NCBI GenBank assembly: GCA_964461005.1
Contig: CAYWQQ010000012.1
Span: 1 to 15,834, forward strand
Length of the DNA: 15,834 nt
Direction: 5' to 3'
Origin: JAAZBI01 sp964461005
GTDB taxonomy: Bacteria; Bacillota_I; Bacilli_A; RF39; UBA660
Shown here piece after piece: positions 6,433 to 13,886 of this stretch (positions are counted from its first letter, which is position 1; every line of letters starts with the position of its first letter). A program made the translations under genes and the position numbers. Below the pieces are notes generated by a model, which was given only the letters and a program-made list of their open reading frames with translations, had not been told where the DNA came from and made no database searches.

Positions 6433-7452
6433 ATGGCAATAAGAGTTGCAATCAATGGTTTTGGAAGAATAGGAAGATTAGTAGCAAGATTAATGGTGAC
6501 TGATCCTACTTTTGAATTGGTTTGTATTAATGATTTAACTAATTCTGAGGATTTAGCATATTTATTAAAATATGATACTACTCAAGGAAGTTTTTTAGAA
6601 AAAGATGTTACTTTTAAAAATAATGCAATTATAATTGGTAATCACGAAGTTCGTGTTACTTCTGAAAAAGATCCAACTTTATTACCTTGGAGAGAATTAA
6701 ATGTTGATTTAGTTTTCGAATGTACAGGAGCATTTAATAGTAAACAAAAATCTTTAGCACATATCGAAGCAGGAGCTAAAAAAGTTATTATTTCAGCACC
6801 TGCTGGTAATGATTTAAAAACAGTTGTATATAATGTTAATCAAAGTATTTTAGATGGTTCAGAAGAAGTAATTTCAACAGCTAGTTGTACAACTAATTGT
6901 TTAGCACCTGTTTTAAAAGTTTTACAAGATAATTATGGTATTGAAAAAGGATTTATGACGACTGTTCATGCCTATACCAATGATCAAGCTACATTAGATG
7001 TGGCTCATAAAAAAGGTATTGCTTCACGTCGTGGTAGAGCAGCTGCACAAAATATTGTTCCAACATCAACTGGAGCAGCTAGTGCAATTGGCTTGGTAAT
7101 ACCTGAGTTAATTGGGAAACTAGATGGAATCGCCTTACGCGTTCCAGTTTCATCTGGTTCTGTTGTTGATTTAGTATTAGAGTTGAAAAAGAATGTTACA
7201 GTAGAAGAAATAAATAGTAAATTTAAATCTAATGTCAATGAAACTTTGAAATATACAGATGATCCTATTGTTTCTAGTGATGTGATTGGTGTTACAGCTG
7301 GATGTGTTATTGATGGCTTATCAACAAGCATTATCGAAGTAGAAGGAAAACAATTATTAAAAGTTATAGCTTGGTATGATAACGAAATGGGTTATAGTGC
7401 TCAAATGGTTAGAACAGCTAAATACTTAGGTGAAGTTTCAGAATATATTTAA
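6433..7452 (+). CDS. gapA: Glyceraldehyde-3-phosphate dehydrogenase (NAD-dependent, glycolytic)
   Basis: The enzyme oxidises and phosphorylates glyceraldehyde 3-phosphate to 1,3-bisphosphoglycerate. The 339-residue product begins with the Rossmann signature NGFGRIGR (8-15). Asp34 in INDLT marks NAD rather than NADP use. The catalytic Cys152 lies in ASCTTNCLAP and His179 in TVHAYTNDQ. RRGRAAAQNIVPTSTGAA and WYDNEMGYS complete the family pattern. Length is close to the usual 330-340. The ribosome binding site AGAGGAG lies about nine bases ahead of the ATG. An intrinsic terminator follows directly, so gapA ends its transcript even though pgk is next; pgk has its own promoter. Confidence 0.96.
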   Translation: MAIRVAINGFGRIGRLVARLMVTDPTFELVCINDLTNSEDLAYLLKYDTTQGSFLEKDVTFKNNAIIIGNHEVRVTSEKDPTLLPWRELNVDLVFECTGAFNSKQKSLAHIEAGAKKVIISAPAGNDLKTVVYNVNQSILDGSEEVISTASCTTNCLAPVLKVLQDNYGIEKGFMTTVHAYTNDQATLDVAHKKGIASRRGRAAAQNIVPTSTGAASAIGLVIPELIGKLDGIALRVPVSSGSVVDLVLELKKNVTVEEINSKFKSNVNETLKYTDDPIVSSDVIGVTAGCVIDGLSTSIIEVEGKQLLKVIAWYDNEMGYSAQMVRTAKYLGEVSEYI

Positions 7453-7477
7453 AACAGCTTTCAAGCTGTTTTTTTTT
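7452..7477 (+). terminator. Intrinsic terminator after gapA
   Basis: AAACAGCT and its complement AGCTGTTT form an 8-base stem with a 4-base loop, followed by nine Ts (7469-7477). It begins at the last base of the gapA stop codon and separates gapA from pgk. Confidence 0.85.
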
Positions 7478-7505
7478 ATTATCATAAACTAATTTTTAAA
7501 AAATA

Positions 7506-7514
7506 TGATATAAT
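7506..7514 (+). promoter_or_regulatory. Extended -10 promoter of pgk
   Basis: TGATATAAT is a perfect extended -10. No good -35 is visible. Predicted start of transcription near 7521, about 20 bases before the TTG start codon. It would drive pgk through tpiA, since no terminator is seen until 11698. Confidence 0.65.
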
Positions 7515-7540
7515 ATAAAAAGAGAATAGGAGGCTTAAAT

Positions 7541-8722
7541 TTGAAAACAGTTCTCGATTTAAAGCTTAGTAATAAAAAAGTAATTATTCGTTGTGATTTA
7601 AACGTTCCTATGGAAGAGAATAAAATTACAGATGAAACCAGAATTAGAGAAAGTATTGAAACAATTGAGTTAATTAGTAATGCTTATGGTAAGGTTATTA
7701 TTTTATCTCATTTAGGAAGAATAAAAGAAGAAAGTGATAAATTAACTAATTCTTTGCGACCAGTTTGTGAAAAATTATCTGAATTAATGAAGAGACCAAT
7801 TAAATTCATTCCTTTTACTAGAGGACCAGAAGTTGAACAAGCTATAAATGAAATGGAAAAAGGCGATATTATCATGTTAGAAAATACTCGCTTTGAAGAT
7901 TTAAATAATGACAAAGAAAGTTCTAATGATCCTGAATTAGCTAAATATTGGGCTTCTTTAGGAGATGTATTTATTAATGATGCTTTTGGTACTTTACATC
8001 GTGCTCATGCCTCTAATGTTGGTATAGCAGAACACTTACCATCAGGTATTGGCTTATTAGTAAAAAAAGAATTAGATGTTTTAATTGATGTAATGGAAAA
8101 ACCTCAAAGACCATTATTGGTTATTTTAGGGGGAGCTAAAGTTTCTACTAAATTAGGAGTAATTGAAAATCTTGCTAAAAAAGCGGATAAGATTTTTATT
8201 GGTGGCGGAATGTGTTACACATTTTTAAAAGCTTTAGGTTATAATATCGGTGCTTCAATTGTTGATGAAGAAAAAGTAGCTGAATGTAAAAGAATTTATG
8301 ATATATATAAAGATAAAATAATTTTACCAACCGATGTTATCGTTGGAACTTCATATTCACCAATGAGTTCAGCAAGATTATCAAAAATAACAGATATCTA
8401 TGCAAATGATATTGGTATGGATATGGGAGTAGAAACAATTGATAATTTAAGAAAAGAAATTTTAGAAGCAAAAACGGTTATTTGGAATGGACCAATAGGC
8501 GTTTTTGAATTAGATCGTTTTAATAATGGTACTAAAAAAGCTTTAGAATATTTAAGTAATATTAGTGCAAAAGTTATTTTAGGTGGTGGTGACACCGCTT
8601 ATGCAGCTGCAAAATTTGGCTTTAAAGATGCTTTTTATCACATCTCAACTGGTGGTGGAGCAACTTTAGAATTTTTAGAAGGTAAAAGATTACCGGGCTT
8701 AGATGCTTTACTTGATGATTAG
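7541..8722 (+). CDS. pgk: Phosphoglycerate kinase
   Basis: The enzyme transfers phosphate from 1,3-bisphosphoglycerate to ADP, making ATP. The 393-residue product is the usual bacterial length. It shows RCDLNVPM near the start, SHLGR, ENTRFE, NDAFGTLHRAHASN, GGAKVSTKLGVIENL, WNGPIGVFE and GGGDT: the substrate and nucleotide motifs in the correct order. The start codon is TTG, since a strong TAGGAGG lies seven bases upstream and no ATG fits. The gene directly downstream begins 12 bases after the stop with no terminator between, so the membrane protein, glycosyltransferase and tpiA genes are likely in the same transcript. Confidence 0.96.
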   Translation: MKTVLDLKLSNKKVIIRCDLNVPMEENKITDETRIRESIETIELISNAYGKVIILSHLGRIKEESDKLTNSLRPVCEKLSELMKRPIKFIPFTRGPEVEQAINEMEKGDIIMLENTRFEDLNNDKESSNDPELAKYWASLGDVFINDAFGTLHRAHASNVGIAEHLPSGIGLLVKKELDVLIDVMEKPQRPLLVILGGAKVSTKLGVIENLAKKADKIFIGGGMCYTFLKALGYNIGASIVDEEKVAECKRIYDIYKDKIILPTDVIVGTSYSPMSSARLSKITDIYANDIGMDMGVETIDNLRKEILEAKTVIWNGPIGVFELDRFNNGTKKALEYLSNISAKVILGGGDTAYAAAKFGFKDAFYHISTGGGATLEFLEGKRLPGLDALLDD

Positions 8723-8733
8723 GATGTGGATTT

Positions 8734-9726
8734 GTGAATAAGAATAAGAAAAATATTATATTTTTAGTTGCCGTAACTTTAATTGTTTGCTTTTTAATTA
8801 TGAAAGATGATTTTAGTAATATCGTTAATTTAATTGCAAAAATGAATGTTTGTTGGTTTATACTTGCAATTATATTCATATTTATTTATTGGATAATTCA
8901 AACTTTAAGTTTAAAAACTTTTACAGAGAAGAAAATAAGTTTTTTAACACTATTTAAATCAACAATAATATGTAATTTTTTTAGTGCTATTACTCCTTCA
9001 GCTACAGGTGGGCAACCATTTCAAATTTATTTTTTAAAAAAGAAAAAAGTAAGTCTAGGAGAAGCAACTAACTTAGTCGTTTCTCAATCATTATTTTATC
9101 AAATAAGTTTGGTTTTAATAGGAACAATAGCTATTATTTTAAATGCTATATTTCATATTTTCCCTAGTAATGATTTGTTTAAACAATTAGTAATAATTGG
9201 TTATATTATTAATGTAATCGTAATTATTATATTAATAATTGTTAGTACATGGAAAAAAATGAGTAATTATATCGCAGAGAAAATAGTTTCCTTTTTATGT
9301 AAAATAAAAATACTTAAAAATAAAGAAAAAATATATGAAAAGATTAATAATACATTAACTAAATTTTATGAAAGTTCTCAAGTTTTAAAAGGTAATAAAA
9401 AAGTAATCATAAAAGGGGTATTATATAATCTTGTTGCATTTATCTTTTTATATATTACACCATATTTTATAGCCTTAAGTTTAGGAGTGAAAGATATATC
9501 TATTATCAATACTATAGTATCGGTAGCATATGTTATGTTAATTGGAGCTTTTGTTCCAATTCCGGGTGGTACAGGAGGTGTTGAATTTGCTTTCCTTAAT
9601 TTCTTTGGTTATTTTATTACTGGAAGTTCTTTAGCAGCTATCCTCTTATTATGGAGATTTATATCTTATTATTTTGCAATAATAATAGGTGCTATTGTTT
9701 TGGTTACCGATAAAGAAGGAGAATAA
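8734..9726 (+). CDS. Flippase-like / lysylphosphatidylglycerol synthase-type membrane protein
   Basis: The 330-residue product is an integral membrane protein with about seven hydrophobic segments (roughly 7-23, 39-58, 113-137, 152-171, 228-248, 257-279, 300-324). FFSAITPSATGGQPFQIYFLKKK and FVPIPGGTGGVEFAFLNFFG are the signatures of the UPF0104 family, the membrane domain shared with lysylphosphatidylglycerol synthase and often called flippase-like. The catalytic acyl-transfer domain of that enzyme is absent. The start is GTG at 8734 with AGGA about nine bases ahead. The next gene, a lipid-type glycosyltransferase, begins three bases after the stop. That pairing suggests a role in making or moving membrane glycolipids; the exact substrate is inferred and not proven. 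Confidence 0.8.
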   Translation: MNKNKKNIIFLVAVTLIVCFLIMKDDFSNIVNLIAKMNVCWFILAIIFIFIYWIIQTLSLKTFTEKKISFLTLFKSTIICNFFSAITPSATGGQPFQIYFLKKKKVSLGEATNLVVSQSLFYQISLVLIGTIAIILNAIFHIFPSNDLFKQLVIIGYIINVIVIIILIIVSTWKKMSNYIAEKIVSFLCKIKILKNKEKIYEKINNTLTKFYESSQVLKGNKKVIIKGVLYNLVAFIFLYITPYFIALSLGVKDISIINTIVSVAYVMLIGAFVPIPGGTGGVEFAFLNFFGYFITGSSLAAILLLWRFISYYFAIIIGAIVLVTDKEGE

Positions 9727-9729
9727 AAA

Positions 9730-10968
9730 ATGAGAGTAGGATTATTTACTGATGTTTATCCACCATACGTTAATGGTGTTTCAACTAGTGTTCTAATGTT
9801 GAAAAATTCATTAGAAAAATTGGGACACAAAGTTTATGTGGTTACCGTAAGTAATACAACTTTTAAATATGTATATGAAGACTACGGTAAAGTAATGAAA
9901 ATTCCTGGATTACCTATTGGTATTTATGATTATCGTTTGACAGGTGTTTATCATTTTCGTGCTATGAAAAAAATTAAAAAGTGGAAATTGGATGTAATTC
10001 ACTCTCATACCGAGTTTGGAGTAGGGACTTTTGCTCGTATCATAGCTCATCGTTTTGATATACCTTTAGTACATACTTATCATACAATGTATGAAGATTA
10101 TATTCATTATATAACTAAAGGATATTTTAATGGGATTAGTAAAAACATTGTTAAGCATTTATCATTATTTTATTGTGATAAAACTAATACAGAATTAGTA
10201 GTTCCAACTAAAAAGACTTATGATTTATTTAAAGAAAAATATAAATTAGATCGTAATATTCATATTGTTCCAACTGGAATTGAAGTTGAAAAATTTCATC
10301 AAGAGCAATTTAAATCTGCTGATATTGAAACATTAAAAACAGAATTAGGAATATCTAAAAAAGACTTTGTTTTATTGTTTGTTGGTAGGATTGCTGCTGA
10401 AAAAAATATTAAATTTTTATTAGATGAACAAAAAAAATTAAGTAAAATATATAAAAATTTAAAATTAGTTATTGTAGGTAATGGCCCTGATTTTGATAAA
10501 CATAAACAACAAGTAACAGGAGCAGCATATAATAACAGTGTTATTTTTACAGGCAAAGTGCCTTTAAAAGAAGTATCTAAATATTATCAATTGGGAGATG
10601 TTTTTGTAACAGCATCAACTTCAGAAACACAAGGTTTAACTGTAATCGAGGCGATGGCTGCATCAATGCCTGTCATTGCTATAAAAGATGAAAGTTTCAT
10701 TAATGTTGTGGTTGATGATTTGAATGGTTATCTATTTACTAATAAAAAACAATATTTGGAAATAATTAAAGATCTCTATCAAGATAATAAAAAATTAAAC
10801 AGATTAAAAAAACAAGCTCGTATAAACAGTGAAATATATTCTTCTAAATATTATGGAGAAAGAATTTTGAAAGTTTATCAAATAGCTATTGAAAATTATA
10901 AGAAAAATCAAAAAAAGACCTTATTGTACTATATAAAGAAAGTAGTAGGTAAAATATGGAAAAAATAA
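9730..10968 (+). CDS. GT4-family glycosyltransferase, probably diacylglycerol glucosyltransferase
   Basis: The 412-residue product is a two-domain GT-B enzyme. The acceptor-side start, MRVGLFTDVYPPYVNGVSTSV, and HSHTEFGVGTFAR with HTYHTMYEDY match the GT4 group that includes alpha-monoglucosyldiacylglycerol synthases of Acholeplasma and Gram-positive cocci. The donor side has VPTGIE, LLFVGRIAAEKN (GRLxxEKN type) and the EX7E motif, Glu299 and Glu307 in SETQGLTVIEAMAASMP. The basic tail (KKNQKKTLLYYIKKVVGKIWKK) suggests membrane association. The family transfers glucose to diacylglycerol to make membrane glycolipid and lipoteichoic acid anchors; substrate assignment is inference. Its AGGAG overlaps the end of the preceding gene, and its last 13 bases overlap tpiA. 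Confidence 0.85.
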   Translation: MRVGLFTDVYPPYVNGVSTSVLMLKNSLEKLGHKVYVVTVSNTTFKYVYEDYGKVMKIPGLPIGIYDYRLTGVYHFRAMKKIKKWKLDVIHSHTEFGVGTFARIIAHRFDIPLVHTYHTMYEDYIHYITKGYFNGISKNIVKHLSLFYCDKTNTELVVPTKKTYDLFKEKYKLDRNIHIVPTGIEVEKFHQEQFKSADIETLKTELGISKKDFVLLFVGRIAAEKNIKFLLDEQKKLSKIYKNLKLVIVGNGPDFDKHKQQVTGAAYNNSVIFTGKVPLKEVSKYYQLGDVFVTASTSETQGLTVIEAMAASMPVIAIKDESFINVVVDDLNGYLFTNKKQYLEIIKDLYQDNKKLNRLKKQARINSEIYSSKYYGERILKVYQIAIENYKKNQKKTLLYYIKKVVGKIWKK

Positions 10969-11678
10969 TCGGGCTCAATTTAAAGATGAATTTAAATTAT
11001 GAAGAAGCTTTGGAATATGTGGCAAAAGTTAAAGGCAAGTTAGGTAAAAAACATGAAATTATTTTTTTCCCAACTTATATTTATCTTGATTTATTTAAAC
11101 AAACAGGATATAAAGTAGGAGCACAAAATGCTTCTCCAATAGATAGTGGTTCTTATACGGGAGAAGTTTCTCCTTTACAATTGAAGAGTTCAGGGGTTAA
11201 TTATGTTATCTTGGGTCATAGTGAAAGAAGAACTAAATTTCAAGAAGATGATAAGTTAATCAATTATAAAATTAGAGGCTGTTTAAAAAATAGTTTAAAA
11301 ATTATCCTTTGTGTCGGCGAAACAGATATTGATCGTCGTATGAATCGAACAGCTCTTTCTTTAGAACATCAATTAATTATGGCTTTAAACAATATCAAGG
11401 AAGAAGATTATAAAAATATTGTTATTGCTTATGAACCTTATTGGGCAATAGGATCTGGTATGACACCAACTTGTTCAGATATTGAAGAAGTAATTAGATA
11501 TATTGATAAAACTTGTTTGAAAGAATTAAATACTAAATTACCAGTTTTATATGGAGGATCAGTTAAAAAAGAAAATATTCAAAATATCATTAACATTTCT
11601 GATTTGGCAGGTATATTAGTGGGAACTTCTTGTATTGATTATAAATATTTAATTGAAATGATGAAATTAATCAATTAA
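10956..11678 (+). CDS. tpiA: Triosephosphate isomerase
   Basis: The enzyme interconverts dihydroxyacetone phosphate and glyceraldehyde 3-phosphate. The 240-residue product carries Asn8 and Lys10 (in GLNLKMN), His88 in ILGHSERR, Glu160 in AYEPYWAIG and the phosphate-binding LYGGSVKKEN, so all catalytic residues are present. It is slightly shorter than the usual 250. Two motifs differ from consensus: NLK replaces NWK near the start, and the mobile loop reads GSGMTPT instead of GTGKTAT. The ATG at 10956 lies within the last codons of the glycosyltransferase gene, giving a 13-base overlap, and the AGGT ahead of it is modest. Translation therefore may depend on the upstream gene. A terminator follows at 11698. 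Confidence 0.94.
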   Translation: MEKIIGLNLKMNLNYEEALEYVAKVKGKLGKKHEIIFFPTYIYLDLFKQTGYKVGAQNASPIDSGSYTGEVSPLQLKSSGVNYVILGHSERRTKFQEDDKLINYKIRGCLKNSLKIILCVGETDIDRRMNRTALSLEHQLIMALNNIKEEDYKNIVIAYEPYWAIGSGMTPTCSDIEEVIRYIDKTCLKELNTKLPVLYGGSVKKENIQNIINISDLAGILVGTSCIDYKYLIEMMKLIN

Positions 11679-11697
11679 TGTCTATAAATGTCTAATT

Positions 11698-11726
11698 AAA
11701 GAGTTTGTATGAGCAATCTCTTTTTT
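11698..11726 (+). terminator. Intrinsic terminator after tpiA
   Basis: Arms AAAGAGTTTG and CAATCTCTTT pair with one mismatch around the loop TATGAG, followed by Ts (11721-11726). The T-run leads directly into the next extended -10. Confidence 0.65.
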
Positions 11727-11729
11727 ATT

Positions 11730-11738
11730 TGATATACT
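11730..11738 (+). promoter_or_regulatory. Extended -10 promoter of the 76-residue gene
   Basis: TGATATACT fits an extended -10 (TGn plus TATACT). It directly follows the T-run of the tpiA terminator, and the 17 bases at 11720-11736 are identical to 1714-1730 ahead of the nucleotidyltransferase operon. Confidence 0.55.
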
Positions 11739-11768
11739 AAAATAAAGAGGTGATGTATTCTGATATAT

Positions 11769-11999
11769 ATGATAAAAGAAATTAGAGAAGTTTTTGCAAA
11801 ATTTGTTTCTCCTGTACATTATTCCGTAATAAGAACAACTCCAATATACATGATATTAACACCTGAGCAGAAATTAGTGGTTGATAATTGTTTGGAGGCA
11901 AGTAGAGTTCAAACAATTGGTCAAAATAGAGGGACAACTCTAGTAAAGAGTACAGCACATTTTAATAGTAGTTTTAATGATAATAAAGAAGGGATGTAA
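11769..11999 (+). CDS. Small protein of about 76 residues, unrecognised; start uncertain
   Basis: From ATG at 11769 the product begins MIKEIREVFAKFVSPVHY and includes PIYMILTPEQKLVVDNCLEAS, a plausible helical soluble protein. It has no membrane segment or motif that I recognise. The start is problematic: the good ribosome binding site GAGGTGAT (11747-11754) is 18 bases upstream. At the spacing used by neighbours, the in-frame ATT at 11757 or CTG at 11760 would be the start, giving a product three or four residues longer. The ATG at 11753 overlaps the binding site, is out of frame, and stops after ten codons. The gene has its own promoter, and its stop codon lies in the loop of a terminator hairpin. 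It could also be an RNA leader; coding is only moderately supported. Confidence 0.5.
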   Translation: MIKEIREVFAKFVSPVHYSVIRTTPIYMILTPEQKLVVDNCLEASRVQTIGQNRGTTLVKSTAHFNSSFNDNKEGM

Positions 12000-12013
12000 G
12001 CATCTCTTTTTTT
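11989..12013 (+). terminator. Intrinsic terminator or attenuator ahead of the Spo0A-like gene
   Basis: GGGATG (11991-11996) pairs with CATCTC (12001-12006) with one G-T pair, extended by AA/TT, around a 4-base loop TAAG that holds most of the preceding stop codon. A run of seven Ts (12007-12013) follows. Three bases later comes the GGAGG of the next gene, leaving no space for a separate promoter. Confidence 0.65.
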
Positions 12014-12026
12014 ATGGAGGAAAAAT

Positions 12027-12335
12027 ATGGAAGAAATCTTTTATAAGTTAGGAATTACTAAGCAATTAAAAGCCTATTACTATTTGATACCAGCTTTAAA
12101 CATATATCAAAGCACTTATTTTAAAATAAAAAATTTGTATTCATATTTGAGTTATAAATTTAAAACCAATGAATTTAATGTTGAAAGAAATCTTCGTTAT
12201 TTAATTAATAAAAGTATTCAGTTAGGAGATTATGATTTAATAATAGAAGTTTTTTATAATAAAGAAAGTTTACCTACTAATAAGCAATATTTAATAGATT
12301 TGCATTCTTATATAAATCATTCCTTTTCCAATTAA
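12027..12335 (+). CDS. Stand-alone Spo0A C-terminal DNA-binding domain-like protein
   Basis: The 102-residue product aligns over its whole length with the effector domain of Spo0A, the master regulator of sporulation. The correspondences are KLGITKQLKAYYYL for the LGIPAHIKGYQYLREA start, LYSYLSYKFKT for LYPTIAKKFNT, VERNLRYLINKSIQLGD (52-68) for the recognition helix VERAIRHAIEVAWNRGN, and LPTNKQYLIDLHSYI for KPTNSEFIAMIADKL. The receiver domain with the phosphorylated Asp is entirely absent, and the GGAGG start site shows this is the real beginning. It probably binds DNA, but control by phosphorylation cannot apply. Target and function are unknown. It has no promoter of its own that I can see and lies between a hairpin terminator and gpmI. 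Alignment was made from memory of the family. Confidence 0.7.
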   Translation: MEEIFYKLGITKQLKAYYYLIPALNIYQSTYFKIKNLYSYLSYKFKTNEFNVERNLRYLINKSIQLGDYDLIIEVFYNKESLPTNKQYLIDLHSYINHSFSN

Positions 12336-12339
12336 GATA

Positions 12340-12348
12340 TGATAAAAT
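12340..12348 (+). promoter_or_regulatory. Extended -10 promoter of the gpmI-ftsY-ylxM-ffh group
   Basis: TGATAAAAT resembles the extended -10 elements elsewhere in the window with one change in the hexamer (TAAAAT). It lies 20 bases ahead of the gpmI ATG; TATGAT at 12338-12343 is an alternative reading. No -35 is evident. Confidence 0.5.
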
Positions 12349-12368
12349 ATATTGTAGGAAGTGATTGA

Positions 12369-13886
12369 ATGAAACCAATTGTTTTAGCAATATTAGATGG
12401 AATTGGAATTAGTGAAAAACAAGAAGGAAATGCCTTTTTAAAGGCTAATACTCCTAATCTTGATTTGTTGATGAAACGATATTCAAACAGTCTTTTAAAT
12501 GCTTCTGGCCCAGAAGTTGGTCTTCCTATAGGACAAATGGGAAATAGTGAAGTAGGCCATTTAAATATAGGAGCTGGGAGAATTGTTTTTCAAGCTTTAG
12601 AACAAATTAATAATGCAATTGATAATGGCACTTTTTATACTAACAATATTTTTAAAGAAACAATCAATCATGCTATTACATATAATAGTAAAATTCATTT
12701 AATTGGTTTATTAAGTGATGGCGGAGTACATTCTCATATTGATCATTTGATTGCTTTATTAAAGTTATTGAAAATAAAAAGTTTTAAAAAAGTATATTTA
12801 CACTTGATTTTTGATGGGAGAGATACCGAACCTAAAGCAGCTTTAACTTTTTTAGATAAAATCGAAGCCGTTTTAGCAGAATTTAATATAGGTTCTATCG
12901 CATCAATTAGTGGTAGATATTATACAATGGATCGTGATAAACGTTGGGAGCGCTTAGAAAAAGCCTATAAAGTAATGACTTATGGTGAGGGAGAATATAA
13001 CGATGATCCTCGCTCAATTATTCAACATAGTTATGAAAAAGGTATAACAGATGAATTTATTCATCCAACCTTAGTTAATAGAGAAGGTATCGTAACTGAT
13101 AATGATGCCATCATTATTTATAATTTCAGACCTGATCGCATTATTGAAATTGGTACAGCTTTATCTAATCCAAATTTTGAAGGATTTAGTACTAAAACCA
13201 TCAATAATTTAAAATTAACAACTTTCTTTCCAACTGCACCTTCTGTTTTAGGAAAAGCAGCATTTCAATCTGATGAATTAAAAAACACTTTAGGAATGTA
13301 TATCAATCATTTGGGGTTAAAACAATTAAGAATTGCTGAAACCGAGAAATATGCTCATGTTACATATTTTTTTGATGGTGGCAAAGATTTAATTTTGGAT
13401 AATTGTCAAAGAATCTTGATTCCTAGTTCAAAAGTAGCTACTTATGATTTAGAACCAGAAATGCAAGCAAGTAAGATAACAGAAAAATTAATTTCAGAAA
13501 TGAATAATAATTATGATTTAATTGTCGTTAATTATGCTAATGGTGATATGGTTGGTCATACTGGTAATTTTGAAGCAGCTGTAAAAAGTATTGAAGAAGT
13601 TGATCGCTGCCTTGGACAATTATATGAAAAAGTCCAAGAAAAAGGTGGACTTTTAATTATAACTTCGGATCATGGTAATTGTGAAGAAATGATAAATGAT
13701 AATAATCAACCAATTACGGCTCATTCATTAAACAAAGTACCTTTTATTGTTTGTAATGAAAAATATATAGTAAAAGATGGAAAATTAGGAGATATAGCAC
13801 CGACAATTTTGACTATCATGGAGATGCCTATACCTCAAGAAATGCAAGGAAACATCTTAGTTGAGGTGAAAGATGGGAATATTTAA
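12369..13886 (+). CDS. gpmI: 2,3-bisphosphoglycerate-independent phosphoglycerate mutase
   Basis: The enzyme converts 3-phosphoglycerate to 2-phosphoglycerate using two metal ions and a phosphoserine intermediate. The 505-residue product is full length. The alkaline phosphatase-like metal site begins with LAILDGIG, where Asp binds metal. Ser60 in MGNSEVGHLNIGAG is the phosphorylated residue. SDGGVHSH, DGRDTEP, SGRYYTMDRDKRW, NFRPDR, YANGDMVGHTGN and ITSDHGNCEEM follow in the family's order. The AGGAAGTGAT binding site precedes the ATG. Its final 14 bases overlap ftsY, so the glycolytic enzyme and protein targeting genes are translationally linked. Enolase is not in the window. Confidence 0.96.
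   Translation: MKPIVLAILDGIGISEKQEGNAFLKANTPNLDLLMKRYSNSLLNASGPEVGLPIGQMGNSEVGHLNIGAGRIVFQALEQINNAIDNGTFYTNNIFKETINHAITYNSKIHLIGLLSDGGVHSHIDHLIALLKLLKIKSFKKVYLHLIFDGRDTEPKAALTFLDKIEAVLAEFNIGSIASISGRYYTMDRDKRWERLEKAYKVMTYGEGEYNDDPRSIIQHSYEKGITDEFIHPTLVNREGIVTDNDAIIIYNFRPDRIIEIGTALSNPNFEGFSTKTINNLKLTTFFPTAPSVLGKAAFQSDELKNTLGMYINHLGLKQLRIAETEKYAHVTYFFDGGKDLILDNCQRILIPSSKVATYDLEPEMQASKITEKLISEMNNNYDLIVVNYANGDMVGHTGNFEAAVKSIEEVDRCLGQLYEKVQEKGGLLIITSDHGNCEEMINDNNQPITAHSLNKVPFIVCNEKYIVKDGKLGDIAPTILTIMEMPIPQEMQGNILVEVKDGNI

Noticed and set aside
7005..7331. Open frame of 108 codons on the minus strand
   Set aside because: It lies antisense within gapA, whose motifs are unmistakable; composition is a complement shadow.
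8622..8879. Minus-strand open frame with hydrophobic stretch
   Set aside because: It is antisense to the end of pgk and the start of the membrane protein; no family features.
11753..11785. Ten-codon frame starting at the ATG inside the ribosome binding site
   Set aside because: The start overlaps the binding site itself, so initiation there is unlikely; kept only as a note on the start-site problem.
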